NCBI GenBank assembly: GCA_021307315.1
Contig: JAJSPD010000144.1
Span: 1-56,003 of the forward strand
Length of the DNA: 56,003 bases
Reading direction: 5' to 3'
Source: Bisporella sp. PMI_857
Lineage: Eukaryota; Ascomycota; Leotiomycetes; Helotiales; Helotiaceae
Position numbers and translations under genes: made by a program
Notes under the pieces: generated by a model
Databases searched by the model: none
What the model was told of the DNA's origin: nothing
Seen by the model: the letters and a program-made list of their open reading frames with translations, nothing else
Part shown: piece by piece, positions 1 to 11,616 of the stretch
Layout: each line of letters opens with the position of its first letter
Numbering within the stretch: the stretch's first letter is position 1

Positions 1-2064
1 GTTCGATTAGAAACATTTCTTTTCGCTTTCTTTATAGTTTCTTCGACTGGATCTTGGATTAGCGCCGAGGGAAAGGAGGGAGAAGAGTCTGTGGCATTAA
101 ATTATCCAGCACTCTTGGTACATACTGGAAAATATTTCGGCTTATATATGAAGAAACAAATGACTCGAAAATTTCATCAAAGCTTAACCGCAAGATGCAC
201 CGAGTAAGTTTCTTGTTAACTACTTGTTTGTTTTTTCTTAAAAGTGTAACTTATGGCTAATAAATCGTTATGAGTTCTAGGTACTCAGGAAGTTAGCAAA
301 AAAGCACAAGTTGACTAACAAAAAACGAGAGAAAACGGCAATGTACGTCGAAGACTTTGTAGAGATTCTTCAAACTAACTTGACTACAACACGGAAAAAG
401 TACGGGCATGGGCGCTATCGTATACAGCTTGCTCTTTTTCACCACTTCGCTGGATTTTCGGCGAATCGGCTCCAAGCTGTTCTCGACTTCTGCTATCGTC
501 ACATTATTGTTTCTTTGCTTCGTGATCCTTAAGGTGGCCCACATCGGATTTTGCTTGAGTTTACTTATGAGTTCACGAAGCAGTTTCTGGGCCTGAAAGA
601 TGCGTAAGTTTATTATCTTTTTGTTACACTACTTTTCAAAGGACAGTAATAACAAAGGAACTAGCAATACCTTTCTAATTCCGGAGATTATTTATGACTT
701 ATTTTTAGTACTTAGCTTCTATGTGTTTCTTCTGGGGCTTGTTCTGGCAGATAGTGCTTTTGCAGCTCTAAACTTTACATTTGCAGAGCAGCTCAGCAAG
801 TTAGATATACGGCCTGGTACTAACCAACTGCCAATACTACTAGACTTTAGTATGGCCAACGTTCTTATTTTTCGGAAGTCGATAACAACAGCTTATGGCA
901 TAGAAATCTCAAAGACTGAGCTTTTGCTATATACGACTCTTTTACCGCTAGTCAAAAAGCTCGGTGTCCTGACTGGGTTTTCCCAGATCCACCGTTTTTA
1001 TGGTCTCCGGTATGGCGCGGGCAATGCATTCAATCAAAGCGGTTTGTTTTGCATTCCCTTGTTTTATTGTAAAGTATGCTAATTGATGGGGAACAGGCGA
1101 CGTGAGCACTGCTCTCTAAAACATGATGATGCAGCATGCTGACGCACGAACATTCGTCAAATACTACTTTCTACGGCGGGTCACGGCGGACACTGCAGCT
1201 ATTGTGCGTGGCTTAGAGCCTCAATATGAGTTGATGCGTGCAGCCTGCAGAATGAGTCGTTGGATTAATCTAGACCGACTTCAAGAGCTTACGGAAGAAC
1301 AATTTTTCTTTGTTAATAAAGACTTTACCATCCAGCAACTCCTGGCTAGGCGAGCAGAATTGAAATGCCGCTTCGAAGGCGAGGCTACTAAACAGCCTGT
1401 ATACTAGCTTTTGAGCCGAGAGATTTTTAATGAAAGGCAGCGACAAAGATCGGCACTCTTGAAGCAAATACAAAGCAAGTGGGACTTGGAACATCCCGTC
1501 AAAGAAATCGAACTACAACTTTCTGGTTTTAAGTTAACCGAAAATGTGAAAGCCACTTTGGATTTGTCTGACGAAATGCCTCTAATACAAAGACGCTTAG
1601 TTGAAACTGTTATGACTTTGCCGGGAACAACCTTGGAAAAGGAGTTTCGCCGCCGTGATGCTGCTATCGATGCGGTTGCCGCATATTGCAAATATGAGGA
1701 AGGTGGACCTTTTCGAGGAAGGAAGCCTAGGAGAAATGAGAGCTCGATGTCGCCCTCAGGTGCTGATTTACAAGTGATAGTTGCTATGGCCGAAAAGCAA
1801 GCTGTGGATGCAGCTATGCTGTCAGTGTTCACAGAGAAAAGGCCCTTTATATGCTTCGTTTGCCTTGGGCGAAAAAGTCTTTCATTCGAAAAACGCGTGT
1901 ATTCATTTGCAAGTCCGGGAGATTTTACTAAGCACTTCAAGCGGAAGCATTTATCGCAGATCAAAAAAGGACAAAAGCTTTATTGTAACATATGCCCAAT
2001 GCAGCTCGAGCATAAAATGCACTTTCAAAATCATGCTTTCGCTATACATGGTACCGTTTCCTGA
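1..2064 (+). pseudogene. DUF3435 tyrosine recombinase (Starship-captain-like), decayed, 5' end outside window
   Basis: Fungal DUF3435 tyrosine recombinase; the family includes the captains that mobilise Starship elements. The reading can be followed through three predicted introns: 204-280, 604-664 (GTAAGT...CTAG) and 1042-1096 (GTTTGT, branch GCTAAT, ACAG). Catalytic-type residues are visible: box I Arg in SANR (467-469), the Arg of YGLRYGAG (1008-1010), His of QHADARTF (1135-1137) and the likely nucleophile Tyr of FVKYYF (1162-1167). The C-terminal part (1411-2064) has the family's Cys2His2-like motifs: CFVC, PGDFTKHFKRKH, CNIC and HAFAIHGTVS. In-frame stops lie at 60-62, 530-532, 1117-1119 and 1405-1407, so it is dead. 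The stop at 1117 fits CAA to TAA. DUF3435 proteins with this zinc-finger tail are very numerous in fungi and many are not proven captains. Domain call confident; mobility role inferred. Confidence 0.85.
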
Positions 2065-2873
2065 TGTCACATTTTCCCCAACTTAAACTACATAGCTCTA
2101 ATCTCGCCGGCCGAAGCTCAACGCTTATATCCACGTACAGGTATAAGTAGGTGTAAAAATCTGTTTAGCCGCCATAGAGTACAACAAAGACTATGGACCC
2201 CAGCCTGCATTGCTAATATTATTTATTTACATTCTACTATTATTATATCATGTTACTGTTCTAAAACTACAACTGCGGACACCTACACAGAGCATTGTTC
2301 AGATAGGCAGCAATTCTTTTCAACAGCTATTGAAAAGGCGACAGTACGCCTAACGACACGTGGCTTATTCCGTGGTTATGCCAAGGAAGTCAAAACAGCC
2401 TACCGTTCAAGGAGCTTCACAAAGTCTAGAAAATAGTGTTCTGCAAGATGTTCGGACCGTCACGATCCGTGCCTGCGGAAAGCCCAAAACAGGCTGCTAC
2501 TGGAGCAATGCGTTGTCCAACTCCACTTTTTCGTGCTTTCGAGGCGGGCGTAGATTGGAATGCGACATTGGCAGTCAGCGTCGCTTTTTAATTTAAATAA
2601 AAGGAAGCCTCACTCAACTAGCTATAGCTATTAAGCCAGCTACCTAAACATTTGAAGCAGACTTTGGGGATTTAGGTTGACTCTGTAAGTTTTTTTATCT
2701 TAATAATTATAAAGAGCCTAATTACTAACCTGCTTAAAGGGAGCATTCAACTTGGGAACCCGAGTTTCACTTGAAATTGACGTTACAATCTTGTCTGTAA
2801 GTTCAACGTTTATGAATTTATAAAAACCGGTAGCTTACTGGTTGAAACCAAAAGCTCCAGAAGTAAATGCATT
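2065..2873. other. Intergenic, with intron-like segments before the next ORF
   Basis: No recognised gene. A 78-codon ORF at 2360-2596 (+) has no family features. Two intron-like segments precede the next ORF: 2685-2739 (GTAAGT, branch CTAAC, AAAG) and 2797-2860 (GTAAGT...CCAG). They may be 5'-leader introns, or introns of a longer version of the following gene, because the 2740-2796 segment reads into its frame without a stop. Confidence 0.35.
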
Positions 2874-3062
2874 ATGTGCACTATAACAACTATCTATTGG
2901 ACCGAATGTGGATGTCCAATCGTGGACGATGTTGTAAAGTGTCAGGATGATATTGTTGATCTATATCATTGCCCACATGGAACTTACTGGGCCGATACAC
3001 AGCGGAATGGCTATTGTGGTTGTTTAGCCCAGACACCATTAAGCTCGTCAGCAAGCGAATAA
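2874..3062 (+). CDS. Small cysteine-rich protein (62 aa)
   Basis: Unrecognised small protein beginning MCTITTIYWTECGC. It has seven Cys, in CGC, KC, HC and CGC patterns spread over about 50 residues, and no signal peptide, so a cytosolic, possibly metal-binding protein is as likely as anything. Short intracellular Cys-rich proteins with an opening like this are common in filamentous fungi and have no assigned function as far as I know. Two intron-like segments upstream (2685-2739, 2797-2860) suggest a spliced transcript whose first exons may be non-coding or may extend the N-terminus. No stop or frameshift interrupts the ORF. Confidence 0.45.
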   Translation: MCTITTIYWTECGCPIVDDVVKCQDDIVDLYHCPHGTYWADTQRNGYCGCLAQTPLSSSASE

Positions 3063-4900
3063 GCTTTCTTTTACAGGGTGCAGCACTATTTTCTTCTATG
3101 TAAGGCTTTAGTCAGCTATTAGCAGAGATATCACGAATATTTTCCTTTCCAAATTCAGTCTATTTTAGTTAAACATCGTTCTTTACCCGTTTACTTTGCA
3201 GTTAGTTGTAGCCGAATCTGGTGATCGAGTCTTAATCCTTCAAGAATGTCTCCGTGATTGTAATCAGAATGTGAGACAATATCTCGATTATTTATAAGCG
3301 TCAAGAGCTCTACCTGTAGCTGCAGCTGAATTATTGGGTAGATAGTCAGAGACTTTTCCAGAGCAGTGCGAAGATGCATAGAAGCACAAGAAAGGAATCG
3401 AATACGCAATTTATGCTGAATCACTCAAACTCGTGCCGAAGATGATTGGATTAATTTTTTATTATATTAAACCTAAGAATACTTGCCGAAGAAGCATTTT
3501 TTAGACGGCGTTGGTCTAGGCGACGCTGGTCGAGGCGACGTTGGCTTTTTCGAAGGTCTGTTCGACCTGGAAAAGAAATTTCGTCGTGCTGGGCACTCAA
3601 TTGCCTTTACGCTTCCACTTTCCTATTTACTCTCGATTTTATCTGCGGATTGCCGAGTGGTTTAACTGCTAAACCCAGACTATCGACCGTAACGTTATAC
3701 GCTATAACTCGGGGATCATCGCTCATAGATACACTATAGTTACAAATAATATTCACTTGCTTTAGCTTTTTTTTTTTCCAGACTTTTGTAATTAAACGCT
3801 GTATTTTCGTTGTATCGGTGATGCATAGTTCTTCGCAAAGTTTTTCGATTAATAAATTGTCGGCTTTATTAAAGACAGGATGGATCGTCGTAAGTTGATT
3901 TGGGCGAGTTTTAACAAGAATTCGCACTGGAGGCTGAATCGAAGGCAAACTTATCGTTGGAAAAGGTATTGCAAAGACTTTGCAACTCGATTTTCGATGC
4001 AACGCTAATATTTTAATTAGTAGTCAATATAGCTATTTGCAAGCATAAAATAATGGTCGAACCTAGTTTTGCCTCTTATGTGTACAATACTATGCCTGGA
4101 CCGAGGGCCAAAGCTATCCGCATAACTTTTTAAGGCTATCGAAAGGAAAGTTGAAAATCGCAAAGAATGCCGGGAAACTATAAAAAGCAAGCGGTTAATC
4201 TTCGAATTGAAGCTGTTGCACTTTGTGGTTTAGGCTGACGACTTGAAGTAGCGTATATACGTCCAGTATACAAAATACAGCTGCACAGCGTACACTTTAT
4301 CACAGATCCTAACAATAGCGTAACAGTTGACCGATCACGTGTGAAAATCAGTACCTACTTAAGTCCGTGAATGCATTACGTCAGATTCTTGTCCTGCGAC
4401 TAGTGATCAGTAGGACACCTATCCTGATCTCTCCAGCGTCATCGACGGAGGATATCGCCTGCGAGTGATATGAACACAGCTGGGTGCAACCCAAGTGAGC
4501 GAGCACTATTAGAATCAGACTCCCTCCCCCGGATCCTGATGGTAACACAATCGTGCTGGGAGAGATGGGCTGGCACAAGATTCGGGCTAGCTTACAATCC
4601 GTGCCAGGACAATAGTGCTGGGACTTAACTAAGGCTAGCACAGCTGCTTTAGCTCAGACAGTGTCCTAGAACAGATGTCTTAGCATGGATTGCGGGCCAG
4701 CACAGTAGTGGATGTAGGGCTGCTGTCCTATAACTTATGTCCTACAGCGGTTTCACTCCTATTACTGAGAGAATTTTGAGGCGGTAGAGAAGGCAAGTCA
4801 AAAGCACCAGATAGGACCGATTTACATCTGGTGGTATTGATGCAAACAATGCATTGGCACCGGTATATTGCACTCTTTATTTATTTTTGAGAAAGTAGTA
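3063..4900. other. Unassigned region; only weak ORFs
   Basis: The longest ORF is on the minus strand at 4002-3607 (131 aa, with a Lys-rich KKKKLK patch and no recognised domain). It could be coding but nothing supports it beyond length. Other ORFs (3191-3424, 3483-3665, 4381-4641) look like chance. No RNA gene or transposon end was seen. Confidence 0.3.
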
Positions 4901-4984
4901 CTATCAACTTTTGGGGGCTCGCGAGGGGGGGTAAGCTACAATCAATCCTTGATCTATATAACGGGCTGGCCCGCAAGTCCACAT

Positions 4985-5515
4985 TAAAGCCTGTTACCGT
5001 AATAATATGAGTGCTAATAATGTATTAGTACCAATAATTTATAAGTACAGGCAATGTATTAGTACAAATAGTGCATTGGTACTACACTACTATTAGTACT
5101 ACGCCGCTGTTAGTACCAACCAGTTATTTGTACCGACTCACTGCTAGTACTAGATTATTATTTGTACCAACTTATCGTTTGTACTACGCCACTGTTAGTA
5201 CTAACTAATTATTTGTATCAACCTGTGATTTGTACCAACCCACCGCTAGTACCAGCTTATTATATATACCAACCCGTGATTTGCACCAACCCACCGCTAG
5301 TACCAGCTTATTGTTTGCACTAGCTTATTACTGGCACAAGTAATGGACTAGTACAAGTGGCACAAGTGGAGTGGTTATCACCATTAGAATAATGCACCCT
5401 AGATTAGTGAGTTGTGCCAGCTTATTACTTGTACTAGCCTATTACTTGTGCGAGCTTACTATTTGTGCGATCTTACTATTTGTGCCAGCATACTATTCAA
5501 ATGGTGGCATCAGGC
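4985..5515. repeat. Degenerate 17-bp minisatellite
   Basis: Units line up at a 17-bp period, with consensus near TTGTACCAACCCACCGC alternating with TAGTACCAGCTTATTAT. The clearest run is 5105-5345. After about 60 bp of unrelated sequence it resumes at about 5412-5510 as TTGTGCCAGCTTATTAC-type units. Units diverge by 20-40 percent, so the array is old. Confidence 0.85.
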
Positions 5516-5759
5516 CGTTACGCTTACATAATAGGGGTTTTCTTCCACGTGACTCTGACAGCTCAGCTTATTCGGAGCTGGGATTGTGCTAATGACGTAG
5601 CTCTCAAGCCTGTGTCAAGCACCAGCGCAATGGACGTATCAGCGTGAAAGTGCCAAGCATCAATAAGGCATATACGCCGTCGTGTAGTATGTTATACTTT
5701 AGACGCAATCACTCCGAGGTGCAATATTTCAAACCGATATATATGCAGTTGTAGTACTC

Positions 5760-6094
5760 CCGACGCTGGCGCATCCGTTACAATAGCGTCCGAAGAACGG
5801 CAGCATTGAAAAGGAGCAAAACTAGGCTCCTTGACGCCAGCGCATCCATTGCGATAGCGCCTGACGGATGACAGCGTTGAAAAGGGAGCAAAACTCGGCT
5901 CCCTAACGCTGGCGCATCCGTTACAATAGCGCTCGAAGAACGGCAGCGTTGAAAAGGAGCAAAATTAGGCTCCTTGACGCCAGCGCATCCATTGCGATAG
6001 CGCTTGATGGACGACAGCGTTGAAAAGGGAGCAAAACTCGGCTCCCTAACGCTGGCGCATCCGTTACGATGGCGCTTGACAGACGGCAGCGTTA
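5760..6094. repeat. 71-72-bp tandem repeat, about 4.6 copies, each unit self-complementary
   Basis: Five successive units, the last truncated. Each begins near AACGCTGGCGCATCCRTT and ends with a hairpin GGGAGC...GCTCCC (or GGAGC...GCTCC). The unit's start AACGCTG and middle CAGCGTT are also inverted. Units alternate in two variants (GAAGAACGG type and GATGGACGA type), giving a 142-bp higher-order period. Confidence 0.9.
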
Positions 6095-6904
6095 AAAATA
6101 GATTTGATTGACATCATCCAATTTATTGCAGGTGTAGCTATGTTTAGAGATTTTGCGGACTGCACAGAAAGAACATTGTGCAAGCACTATAACACTAAGT
6201 AAAATATATTCAATAGCGATAAATAAAAAGAAAGTCTATAAATGCATGCACCGACTTGCAGTGACTTGACTGAAAAGGCCCATTATCGCAAAGTATATAG
6301 AGAGAGCAATACTTGAGCAACTACTTTTCCGCTTCCCGGCGGTAAAGCTGGATTGCATTGCTGGTATACAGTCAGGTTTATATGTCAGCTGGTAGTACGT
6401 AGAAAAATAGCTGTGGTTTCTTTATCGAGATTCAAGGGTTAATGATTGCTCAAAACGAGAACCTTTGTCTAGTGTAATAGAAAGAAGAACCCAGTATCCG
6501 AGGACAGAATAGGGCAACCGCGGAGTAGCTGAAGGGAAAGCAATTCTATGGAGGAGCAGCTTATTTTCTGGAGCATTGCTTCTGGCTTTTGGGTTTTTTT
6601 CAATATACTTTCTTGCAACTTCTGCTTAAAGGATATTCCGCAATAGAGCTTTGCCCGGATAGACGTTTGCACGTTTCTTAATGTCGCTCAATTCGTAATA
6701 GATCGAGATGGCCAGAATCTATTTTCCGCGAAAGCTGCAGATTTCTCTTTATATCTCGGTGCTTGACATGTTATTCACGGCGCTAATTAATTTTATTATT
6801 TTCAAGCAAAACCATTATAGTAGAAGTTGCCGAGGAGCGTCGACGTGTACTCTGCACCGAGCGCTTATAATGCTGCAACTTATCTCCCGGCCTTAAATAC
6901 AATT
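6095..6904. other. No recognised gene
   Basis: Only short ORFs (6469-6672 minus, 6708-6896 plus) without recognisable features. No splice-supported gene was seen. Confidence 0.4.
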
Positions 6905-7075
6905 GAGATACAGAACCTTTTTCAGAAGTCGAGAAGGTTCGTCAGGTCACTTAATACACTTCGGGCATTAAGCCTGAGATATTTAAGAGCTGTTTTGTTG
7001 TTCGGGGCCGTGTTTTATGAAAGAGTCTCTATTATTGATGGTTGTTCCCGAGGACCCTTTTGTATTGATGGCCAA
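6905..7075 (+). repeat. Dispersed repeat A, copy 1
   Basis: About 165 bp resembling 21128-21290 in the same orientation at an estimated 80 percent or more. Shared landmarks are CAGAACC...CAGAAGTCGAGAA, GAGATATTTAAGAGCTGT and GGCCGTGTTTTAT. In this copy an 83-codon ORF (6827-7078) covers the block; the other copy is broken, so the unit is probably a transposon or gene fragment. Confidence 0.75.
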
Positions 7076-8507
7076 TAAGTGCACTAGAAACCAGGCATAG
7101 GGGCCAAATTTGAACTTCTAATCCTAAATCTTAGCCGAAGGATTTGATTGCACAATAGGAGCCTGAACCGGGCCTTTTGAAAGCGAATGGTGGGGAGCCG
7201 AATATGGATCTTTCAATCTATGAGTAGACTTGGCACAGTTAGCTTTTTTATTATGCCACCTTGTCCTTTACGATACTTGGTTCCAGTTTGTCTACGTAGT
7301 ACAGTACATAGTTTTATGGCCAATGATTGCACCTGTAATCACACAAGTGTACAATACTTAATGTATGCGTTGGACTGCCAAAGTTACTGCTATTACAGTA
7401 TAATAGTGGCGGATGGCCGAAATTTGCCTGCTATTCTCGGGTTTCGGTCAAACATATATCCAGTCATTAGGTGCAAGAAAAAGGTCTGTGCGTTTGGGCA
7501 AGAATTGGCTCCGCTCTGTGATGGCAACAAGCACGAGTGCACAGCCACAAGTGGCTGAAAATGGACCTTGTTAACAATAATTGACTAAAAACCAGCGACA
7601 CCCTATTCGCTTTCTACTGTACAGTACAGCACTGGTGTATGGTGAAATATGACTTGTAATTCTTATAAGGTCACTTTGCTATAACTGGAGGCACTGCTTT
7701 GGGTGTGTTATAAGCCACATTTGGCAGAGTCTTACCGTTCGCAATGGATAAAAATCGAGCTTAGGCTGGGCTATCTAAGCATCCAATTACGGACACTTGA
7801 TAACCCCAGGAACTTGAGTGCTTCCAGGACCGTGAGTGCTCCCAGGATACAGCTTTCTGGGTGTTTAATAAGTCCCAGGACTTTTAATCCCAGGATAAAG
7901 CATGGTCCTGGGACTGTAACTTCTCCCAGGATAAAGCATGGTCCTGGGACTGTAACTTCTCCCAGGATATGTGGTCTTTGGAACACATAGCTTCGTAGGA
8001 TCACACATTATCCATAGGAAGCACATAATGGCCTATGGATAGATAGCCATGGCGTTTCTTTTGGAGAGCTCCTCAGTTATTTTGGTCAACTTCATCATGT
8101 ATCTGCTTGATCACTCTCTGACAATCTAGATCGAAGTGGTGTGTTTAAGCTAGTATCGGGAGGCGTGCAGATTTGCTCACGTGATTGGCCTAAATATTGT
8201 AAGCTAAACATTCCACGTCATTCCAAATAGAGGGGCTAGCTAGGTGTTTTTATATCGTAAAGCATCTGTCCCAGTGAGACATCTTATGCTTACTTTTCCA
8301 CGGCCGCGTGAGCGGCGGCACATTATATGCATTGCCTTGGAAGTTCCCATAATTGACACAACGTGAAATAACAATAAACTAGAAGTAAGCCAGAAAATCA
8401 CAAAATGGTCACAATGGGTGTTTGAACAATTGGTGGATACCATTTCCAACGCGTATATACTACAGAAAGTACTCAATTACTTATTGTATAAGTTATCCCA
8501 TTCATCA
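7076..8507. other. Unassigned region with a 123-codon ORF of unknown status
   Basis: The ORF at 7187-7558 (+) has nine scattered Cys and no recognised domain. It may be chance or the residue of a small secreted protein. The remaining ORFs (7703-7990, 7771-8004) come from the tandem repeat nearby. Confidence 0.3.
7889..7969. repeat. 36-bp tandem repeat, 2.2 copies
   Basis: Two perfect copies of a 36-bp unit starting CCCAGGATAAAGCATGGTCC, then a partial third. The inverted pair CCCAGGA/TCCTGGG recurs within and upstream of the unit (7785-7888), so the stretch can fold into hairpins. Confidence 0.85.
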
Positions 8508-11500
8508 TCACATGAGATTTTTTCGCCCAAGAAGAGCCTTGTTTGTATCTTTAAGTCTTTTAGAGCTGCGACTTGGCTCAATTGCATTGCTTTGCTTGCG
8601 TTTCTTGGAAAGGGGGTTTCGCTGAAGAGCGTCGTTCTCAAGGAAAGTCTGAAAATCGCTGACCACCTTTTTAATTATCCGGTCTGGATCTACCTCGTCA
8701 GCCCAAGTGCCAACTGAAAGCCTACTCATTCGCTGTTTGGCGTTGCGTATCACTATCAGGCCGCAACTCTATCCGTCTTTTTGCTGGGGAGTAGGCTAGC
8801 TACCAGATTAGCACGTGGTCATGGGCCAAGATATATACTTGCTATTTCAGTGTATCTAAAACTTAAATCCTTGAAAGCTTCCTGTAGCACATTAGCACCG
8901 TAATTAAATAATTTGTCCAAATCCACTTACCTGCATTTTTTGTCCTACTATAGTAACCTTTTTTTTGCCTTGAATAATACTATGGATTGCCATTGAATCA
9001 TAATGATATATCATCTTTTTTTGCTCGTTGATCTCAAGCAGACTGAAGTAGTTGGCGTTGGCATTTACAGGGCAAATATATACCTTATCGTTCTCGCTTT
9101 CACGCCTATACTTGTCAATATCTTTCTTCCAGCTATAAAAGGGCTCCGAGACAGCTACAACTTCGCCATTTCTGCCTTTTTTGTGCAGAGCAACGCTACG
9201 ACCAACTTTTATAAACACGGGTATATCGGCTATCGCTAAAGCAGCAGCGATATCCCAGCACTTGAGCTATTTTCTAGAACGAAGCCTATCGAATATACCA
9301 AGCGGAAGTTCGGCTTCGCCGTTTACTATAATAGAATTTTTATCGCTAAGCGAATGTTTGCCAAACACATGAACGATCTTTTCGACGAGTTGGTTTATAG
9401 CCGTTTCTAAGCAGCTGTGTGGTATAGGTTCCTATTGCTGCATCAATGTGTGTTTTTAAACTTTAAACTAAACAACAACTTACTTTTTCAAGACTATACT
9501 TTACTCGTAAACTTAAAACTTTTTTTGACGGTATAATAGAATGTAAATCAAGTAAATCAAAGAATCGAGCGAGGTCTGGCCGCTCTTTTTGAACCAATAG
9601 CTCTATTTGCTCGTTAAAGATAGAAAGCAACTTTATTTTTTGCGAATCTGCTTGAAAAGCTTCGGCGACTCTGTCAACATTTCTTTTGCTTTCTTTCGCA
9701 TAAATCCTAGTAAGACAATTAAAGTTCATAAATGCTATGCCGCGTATTGTAAGACGTACTATATATTTGGATCGAAAAGGATCCTTAAGCTTGTTAACTG
9801 GACCAGTCTATGCAATATTCGTCCTCTATGAAAAATCTTGACAAGTCTTTTTTTCTTAGTATCTAAAATCGCCTTTTGGATTCCGGCCAGGCCTGGTGAT
9901 GAATGATTTCTATTTTCCTTCGAAGCGAATTTTTCAGGACTTTCTGTACTAGTAATACCTCGCGCTTCTTTTAGGTATTTTTCCAGAACCACAGTGGCTA
10001 TACGTTTTCTGGAGGTCCCTCGTTTTGTCAGCGGAGATGCCTTTTCAGCTTTTTGAATCTCGGCGTCAAACTACACTGAAGCTCCAATCCATTCTAATAT
10101 ACTGTGAATAGTTACTTCCTTAGAACGAGCGTGGCCTGCTTCTAGCATGTTGATTCACATAAATGCTGACCAGGTTTCGGAGCTGTTTGTGATCTATATA
10201 GAGTCCGAGCATTCCAGTGCAGCAGTAGTAGCCGGTGTTCCACCAAGGCTAAGCTGTATTGTAGCAAAGATTTTTGAATGGACCTCTGTTGGTATTTCCT
10301 TGTGTCTACTCATCTGGCTAATGATATAAGTTGCTTCAGTAATTATGTCGACTAGAGCAAGCACTTTATTAAGCTGGGACGATTGCTCTTTGTCGGCTTG
10401 TTCTGTTTGTGTAGAAGCAGTGTTGCATAGGCTGGCCTGCTGCTGTTCCTTCCTGGATAGTGACGACGAAAGACTCTTTAATGTGGCCAATTCTACTTTA
10501 TCAGGTAGGCAGGAAGCTCGATCATTTTCAGTCAAAGGTGATAAAACTTCTCCATTTATAGTAGGTGTAAACAGGACCGTCTGTAGTGTAACGGTTTAAT
10601 CAGACAATGGTGATTGGAATCCTTTGCCAATTTGTTGGGCGGGTGTAGCTGGAGTAGAATCTAGTAAGGGTGTCTTTTGCAGTTTTATCTTTTGTGTTAA
10701 AGAAGTGGCTGATATAGCTTGATCGTCGGATGCTCTTCCGCCGATTGCTGGCGCGGCTGTCTCGGGCTGTTTTGCTTCGGTTAGCGATAAAGCCCTGGCT
10801 ATAATTTGGCTATTTTCAGTCGCTTTGTTAAAGGTTGCTAATGCCTGTGGGTAAATAGCATTCTTCCCGATGCTGTCGCTGCTGTTCGTAGCCTTTAGGG
10901 GATGGCTCACTGATTTGCTGCTTATAAGTGGTAGAGTGTAGCTATAGGCAGCAGAATAGTCTTTTTTTTGTTCATTAGAAATTTTCTCTGTAATAACCTT
11001 GGAAAAGTTTTTCTCGTATTTCGAAATAGGTTTCTCTATCACATAGCTCCTTCTGCTTTGGTTAACTGTCATTGTGTCGTCACCTGGTTAGCGCGTGACC
11101 AGGCCACTGATAAGAGTCTTAACTTCGGAGGTGTTTTGTGAATCTTCAGCTCTAGCTTTAGCATTATGCGTCTGTTTCTTAGTGGACTTGGAAAGCCGGT
11201 AAGCGAAGTTTGATTGACACTTCTTTCTCGATAATCGTTTAGAGTTGGAGTCTGGCTCATTCTTTTTGGAACCTCGAACGTCAGGTTGAATATTATCTTT
11301 CGAGTGGTTGAGGATTCTCTAGGCAAGATATTTTGCTACAAATGGGTTCTTTACGCATAAATACCGCACAGATGTTAAGAACTGTGGCTGGCGATTAGTT
11401 TTCTAGGACGACAGCACTAATGCTTTAACTTACCTTTGATTGAAGTTGGGCGTCCTTCAAAGTGTCCGAAGATACGGCGGAGACAAACTGTCGAAACAGC

Positions 11501-11616
11501 CAAACGGGGTCTTCAACCGCCCCAGGCCCATTTTGCCAACAGAGAGTTGATGAGCCTTGATCGGCGTCCATTGCTAAATCGACGTCTGACGAAAATTCAG
11601 TAAGTAAGTCACTCAT
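8508..11616 (-). pseudogene. Ulp1-like (C48) cysteine protease gene, inactivated
   Basis: Members of this family cleave ubiquitin-like proteins such as SUMO; the long fungal version has an extended, polar N-terminus. Here the N-terminus starts at ATG 11616 (MSDLLTEFSS), with a donor GTAAGT after about 60 codons. Disordered Ser/Thr/Gln-rich pieces follow (11326-10194), then a helical piece (9992-9463), and the protease domain at about 9440-8510. In that domain KVYICPVN and HYDSM are clear, but the catalytic His position reads NYFSLLEIN (Tyr at 9050-9048). The active-site motif DG[W]SCGL has TAG (8771-8769) for Trp. Two introns interrupt the domain near 8914-8860 and 8825-8785. Further stops lie at 9810-9808 (Gln expected) and 9269-9267 (RSRK*LKCWD, Trp expected), with a frameshift near 9830. 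It is clearly non-functional. Confidence 0.8.

Noticed and set aside
1404..1964. 186-codon minus-strand ORF opposite the recombinase tail
   Set aside because: Antisense shadow of the DUF3435 zinc-finger region, which has clear family motifs.
5105..6094. Possible CRISPR array
   Set aside because: The repeats are contiguous without unique spacers, and the genome is eukaryotic.
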